NCBI GenBank assembly: GCA_002309015.1
Contig: DBWM01000043.1
Coordinates: 1-7,841 of the forward strand
Source: Myxococcales bacterium UBA1238
Lineage (GTDB): Bacteria; Myxococcota_A; Bradymonadia; UBA7976; UBA1532
Direction: 5' to 3'
Length of the DNA: 7,841 bases
Shown here: piece by piece, positions 6,364-7,841 of the stretch
Layout: each line of letters begins with the position of its first letter
How positions within the stretch are numbered: the first letter of the stretch is position 1
Translations under genes and position numbers: made by a program
The notes under the pieces: model-generated
The model's input: the letters and a program-made list of their open reading frames with translations, nothing else
Told to the model about the DNA's origin: nothing
Database searches by the model: none

Positions 6364-7323
6364 TTACTTGAGGGCTTCCGCACCGCTGATGATCTCTACC
6401 AGTTCGGTGGTTATGGCCGCCTGACGCGCCCGGTTGAGCTGTAAAGTGAGCTGACCAATCATTTTTGCGGCGTTATCGGTGGCCGCACCCATCGCATTCA
6501 TGCGCGCTGCATGCTCCCCCGCGGCGGATTCCATCAATGCCTGATGCACACGGAGTTCAAACACCCGGGGAAGGAACGCTTTCACCATACAAGGCAGGCT
6601 CGGCTCGCTTAACCGATCGAGCTCCGCCAGAGGACGATGGATCGCGAGCGCGTGATCCTCTGCTGTAGGCTGCAAATCGGGGTTTTCCGCCTGGACTGCA
6701 TCTGTTGAGGCCTGATGATTGCAGGATTCCCCGAGGGGAAGGAGCCTCATCAGGGTAGGCTTCTGGTTCATCGCGTTGACGAAGCGGTTGTAGCAGATGA
6801 AGACGGCATCAAAACGCCCCGCCATAAACAGATCGCGCAGCTTCACGGCCAGATCATGCCAGTCGCATTCCGCAAAGAGGCCCAAATCTTCAAAAAGCGG
6901 CAGCGACTTTCGCTGAAAGAACGTGCGCGCGTGAACTCCCAGGCTCAGGATCTCCGCTTCCCGGCCCTCGGAACGCAGATTCGAAAGCTGCTCCTCGGCA
7001 TATCGCAGCAGATTGTGATTAAACCCGCCGCACATCCCGCGATCGCTCGTGACCACGAGAACCGCCGCCTTCTGATGGCGCACATCTTCCTTCGACAAAA
7101 AGGGATGATCGATCGAGAGACCCTTCGCCTGACGCATAAACTCCAGGGATTCGAGCAGATGCTGCAACATTTGCTCCACGCGCTCCGCGTAAGGCTTGAG
7201 CCCCAGCGCCGCATCCTGGGCACGACGCAGCTTCGCCGCCGAAACCATCTTCATGGCGCGCGCCATCTTCTGGGTGCTCTTCACCGAAGAGATGCGCTTT
7301 CGTATGTCTTTCAGGCTTGGCAT
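6364..7323 (-). CDS. atpG: F1Fo ATP synthase gamma subunit
   Basis: This encodes the 319-residue gamma subunit, the asymmetric central shaft whose rotation drives the conformational changes of the beta subunits. The N-terminal helix carries the family pattern SVKSTQKMARAMKMVSAAKL (13-32). VTSDRGMCGGFN (91-102) is the conserved loop before the Rossmann-like middle domain. The C-terminal helix has AATDNAAKMIGQLTL (280-294) and NRARQAAITTELVEI (297-311), the gamma signature region. It is about 30 residues longer than E. coli gamma; much of the excess lies in a hydrophilic insertion around 199-243, before the C-terminal helix. The ATG lies 11 nt after the atpA stop, with AAGGG about 8 nt ahead. 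Identity is secure. Confidence 0.97.
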   Translation of the reverse strand: MPSLKDIRKRISSVKSTQKMARAMKMVSAAKLRRAQDAALGLKPYAERVEQMLQHLLESLEFMRQAKGLSIDHPFLSKEDVRHQKAAVLVVTSDRGMCGGFNHNLLRYAEEQLSNLRSEGREAEILSLGVHARTFFQRKSLPLFEDLGLFAECDWHDLAVKLRDLFMAGRFDAVFICYNRFVNAMNQKPTLMRLLPLGESCNHQASTDAVQAENPDLQPTAEDHALAIHRPLAELDRLSEPSLPCMVKAFLPRVFELRVHQALMESAAGEHAARMNAMGAATDNAAKMIGQLTLQLNRARQAAITTELVEIISGAEALK

Positions 7324-7334
7324 GAAGAACGCCC

Positions 7335-7841
7335 TTAGTTGGCTTGGAAGGTCTGATCGAAGGCCGCAATCAGCTTGTCGAGATCTTCGGACATCTGATC
7401 GTCGAGGGCGCCGCCGGTCGAAAGCTTCGCGAGCAAAGCCTCACCCTGCTGATGGGCATATTGCCGGAGTTCGCTCTCGTAGCGGCTGACCTGCGGCAGC
7501 GGCAGCGCGTCGAGGTGACCGTGGGTGGCGGCGTAGATGACGAGCACCTGATCGCTCACCGGCAGCGGCTGATACTGGGGCTGCTTCAGGATCTCGACCA
7601 TGCGTTCCCCGCGCGCCAGCTGATCGCGGCTGCTCTTGTCGAGGTCACTGGCGTATTGCGCGAAGGCTTCCATCTCGCGGTACTGGGCCAAATCGATGCG
7701 CAGCGTACCCGCCACCTTCTTCATCGCCTTGATCTGCGCCGATCCGCCCACGCGCGAGACCGAGAGGCCCACGTTGATGGCGGGCCGGATGCCCGAGAAG
7801 AAGAGATCGCTCTCGAGGAAGATCTGCCCGTCGGTGATCGA
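7335..7841 (-). CDS. atpA: F1Fo ATP synthase alpha subunit, C-terminal part (5' end outside window)
   Basis: The window edge cuts this gene; 168 C-terminal residues of a protein normally about 500 long are visible. The frame is open to base 7841 and begins SITDGQIFLESDLF, typical of alpha. PAINVGLSVS (fragment residues 20-29) is the alpha/beta C-terminal signature, and the next Arg30 in SRVGG is the arginine finger that reaches into the beta catalytic site. The remainder is the C-terminal helical domain of alpha. A GTG inside this region (7772) is not a start, because the conserved sequence continues upstream of it. It ends in TAA, 11 nt before atpG. The non-catalytic alpha subunits alternate with beta in the F1 hexamer. 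Identity is certain. Confidence 0.98.
   Translation of the reverse strand, partial: SITDGQIFLESDLFFSGIRPAINVGLSVSRVGGSAQIKAMKKVAGTLRIDLAQYREMEAFAQYASDLDKSSRDQLARGERMVEILKQPQYQPLPVSDQVLVIYAATHGHLDALPLPQVSRYESELRQYAHQQGEALLAKLSTGGALDDQMSEDLDKLIAAFDQTFQAN

Noticed and set aside
6715..7338. Plus-strand open frame of 207 codons antisense to atpG
   Set aside because: It is fully antisense to a conserved gene, its translation has no recognisable motif, and long antisense frames are expected opposite GC-rich coding sequence. The same holds for 5992-6444 and 4485-4769.
1..7841. CRISPR array, transposase, tRNA, rRNA or phage defence genes
   Set aside because: I saw no regularly spaced repeats, terminal inverted repeats of an insertion sequence, tRNA-like cloverleaf or recognisable mobile or defence protein.

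Overview
The window holds the 3' end of an F1-ATPase operon and, downstream on the same strand, one very long gene for a secreted cysteine-rich lipoprotein. Every gene I support is on the minus strand, so transcription runs from high to low coordinates.

Layout, in the direction of transcription: the last 168 codons of atpA (cut by the window edge at 7841), complete atpG, complete atpD and complete atpC. The gaps are 11 nt and 15 nt, and atpD and atpC overlap by 4 nt (ATGA). This is the common bacterial order alpha-gamma-beta-epsilon, and the key catalytic residues (Walker A, catalytic Glu, arginine finger) are intact. A good intrinsic terminator follows atpC, with a perfect 12-bp palindrome between the stop codon and the terminator. 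Next come about 500 bases (3884-4379) with no convincing gene but several inverted and direct repeats, a possible promoter and a leader hairpin. The rest (77-3883) is the lipoprotein gene. Bases 1-76 hold no feature I can support.

The lipoprotein (1268 aa from its best start) has a signal peptide ending in Cys20, an acidic disordered stalk, about 77 cysteines in the mature chain, three beta-rich segments that look like diverged copies of one another, and runs of a 35-45 residue five-cysteine module. I do not recognise it as a named family. It is the least explained object here.

Organism: the ATP synthase is an ordinary bacterial F-type. A huge Cys-rich lipoprotein with a Cys-Asp-Asp-Asp-Asp start and an Asp/Thr/Ala stalk resembles proteins of Myxococcota and related former Deltaproteobacteria (for example Bradymonadia-like lineages). 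That is inference from style, not from a marker gene. The atp genes look more GC-rich than the lipoprotein gene and the intergenic region.

Functionally, atpA/G/D/C encode F1 subunits made together and assembled on the cytoplasmic face of the inner membrane. The lipoprotein gene is separated from them by a terminator and has its own ribosome binding site, so it is probably an independent transcription unit without a functional link to ATP synthase.
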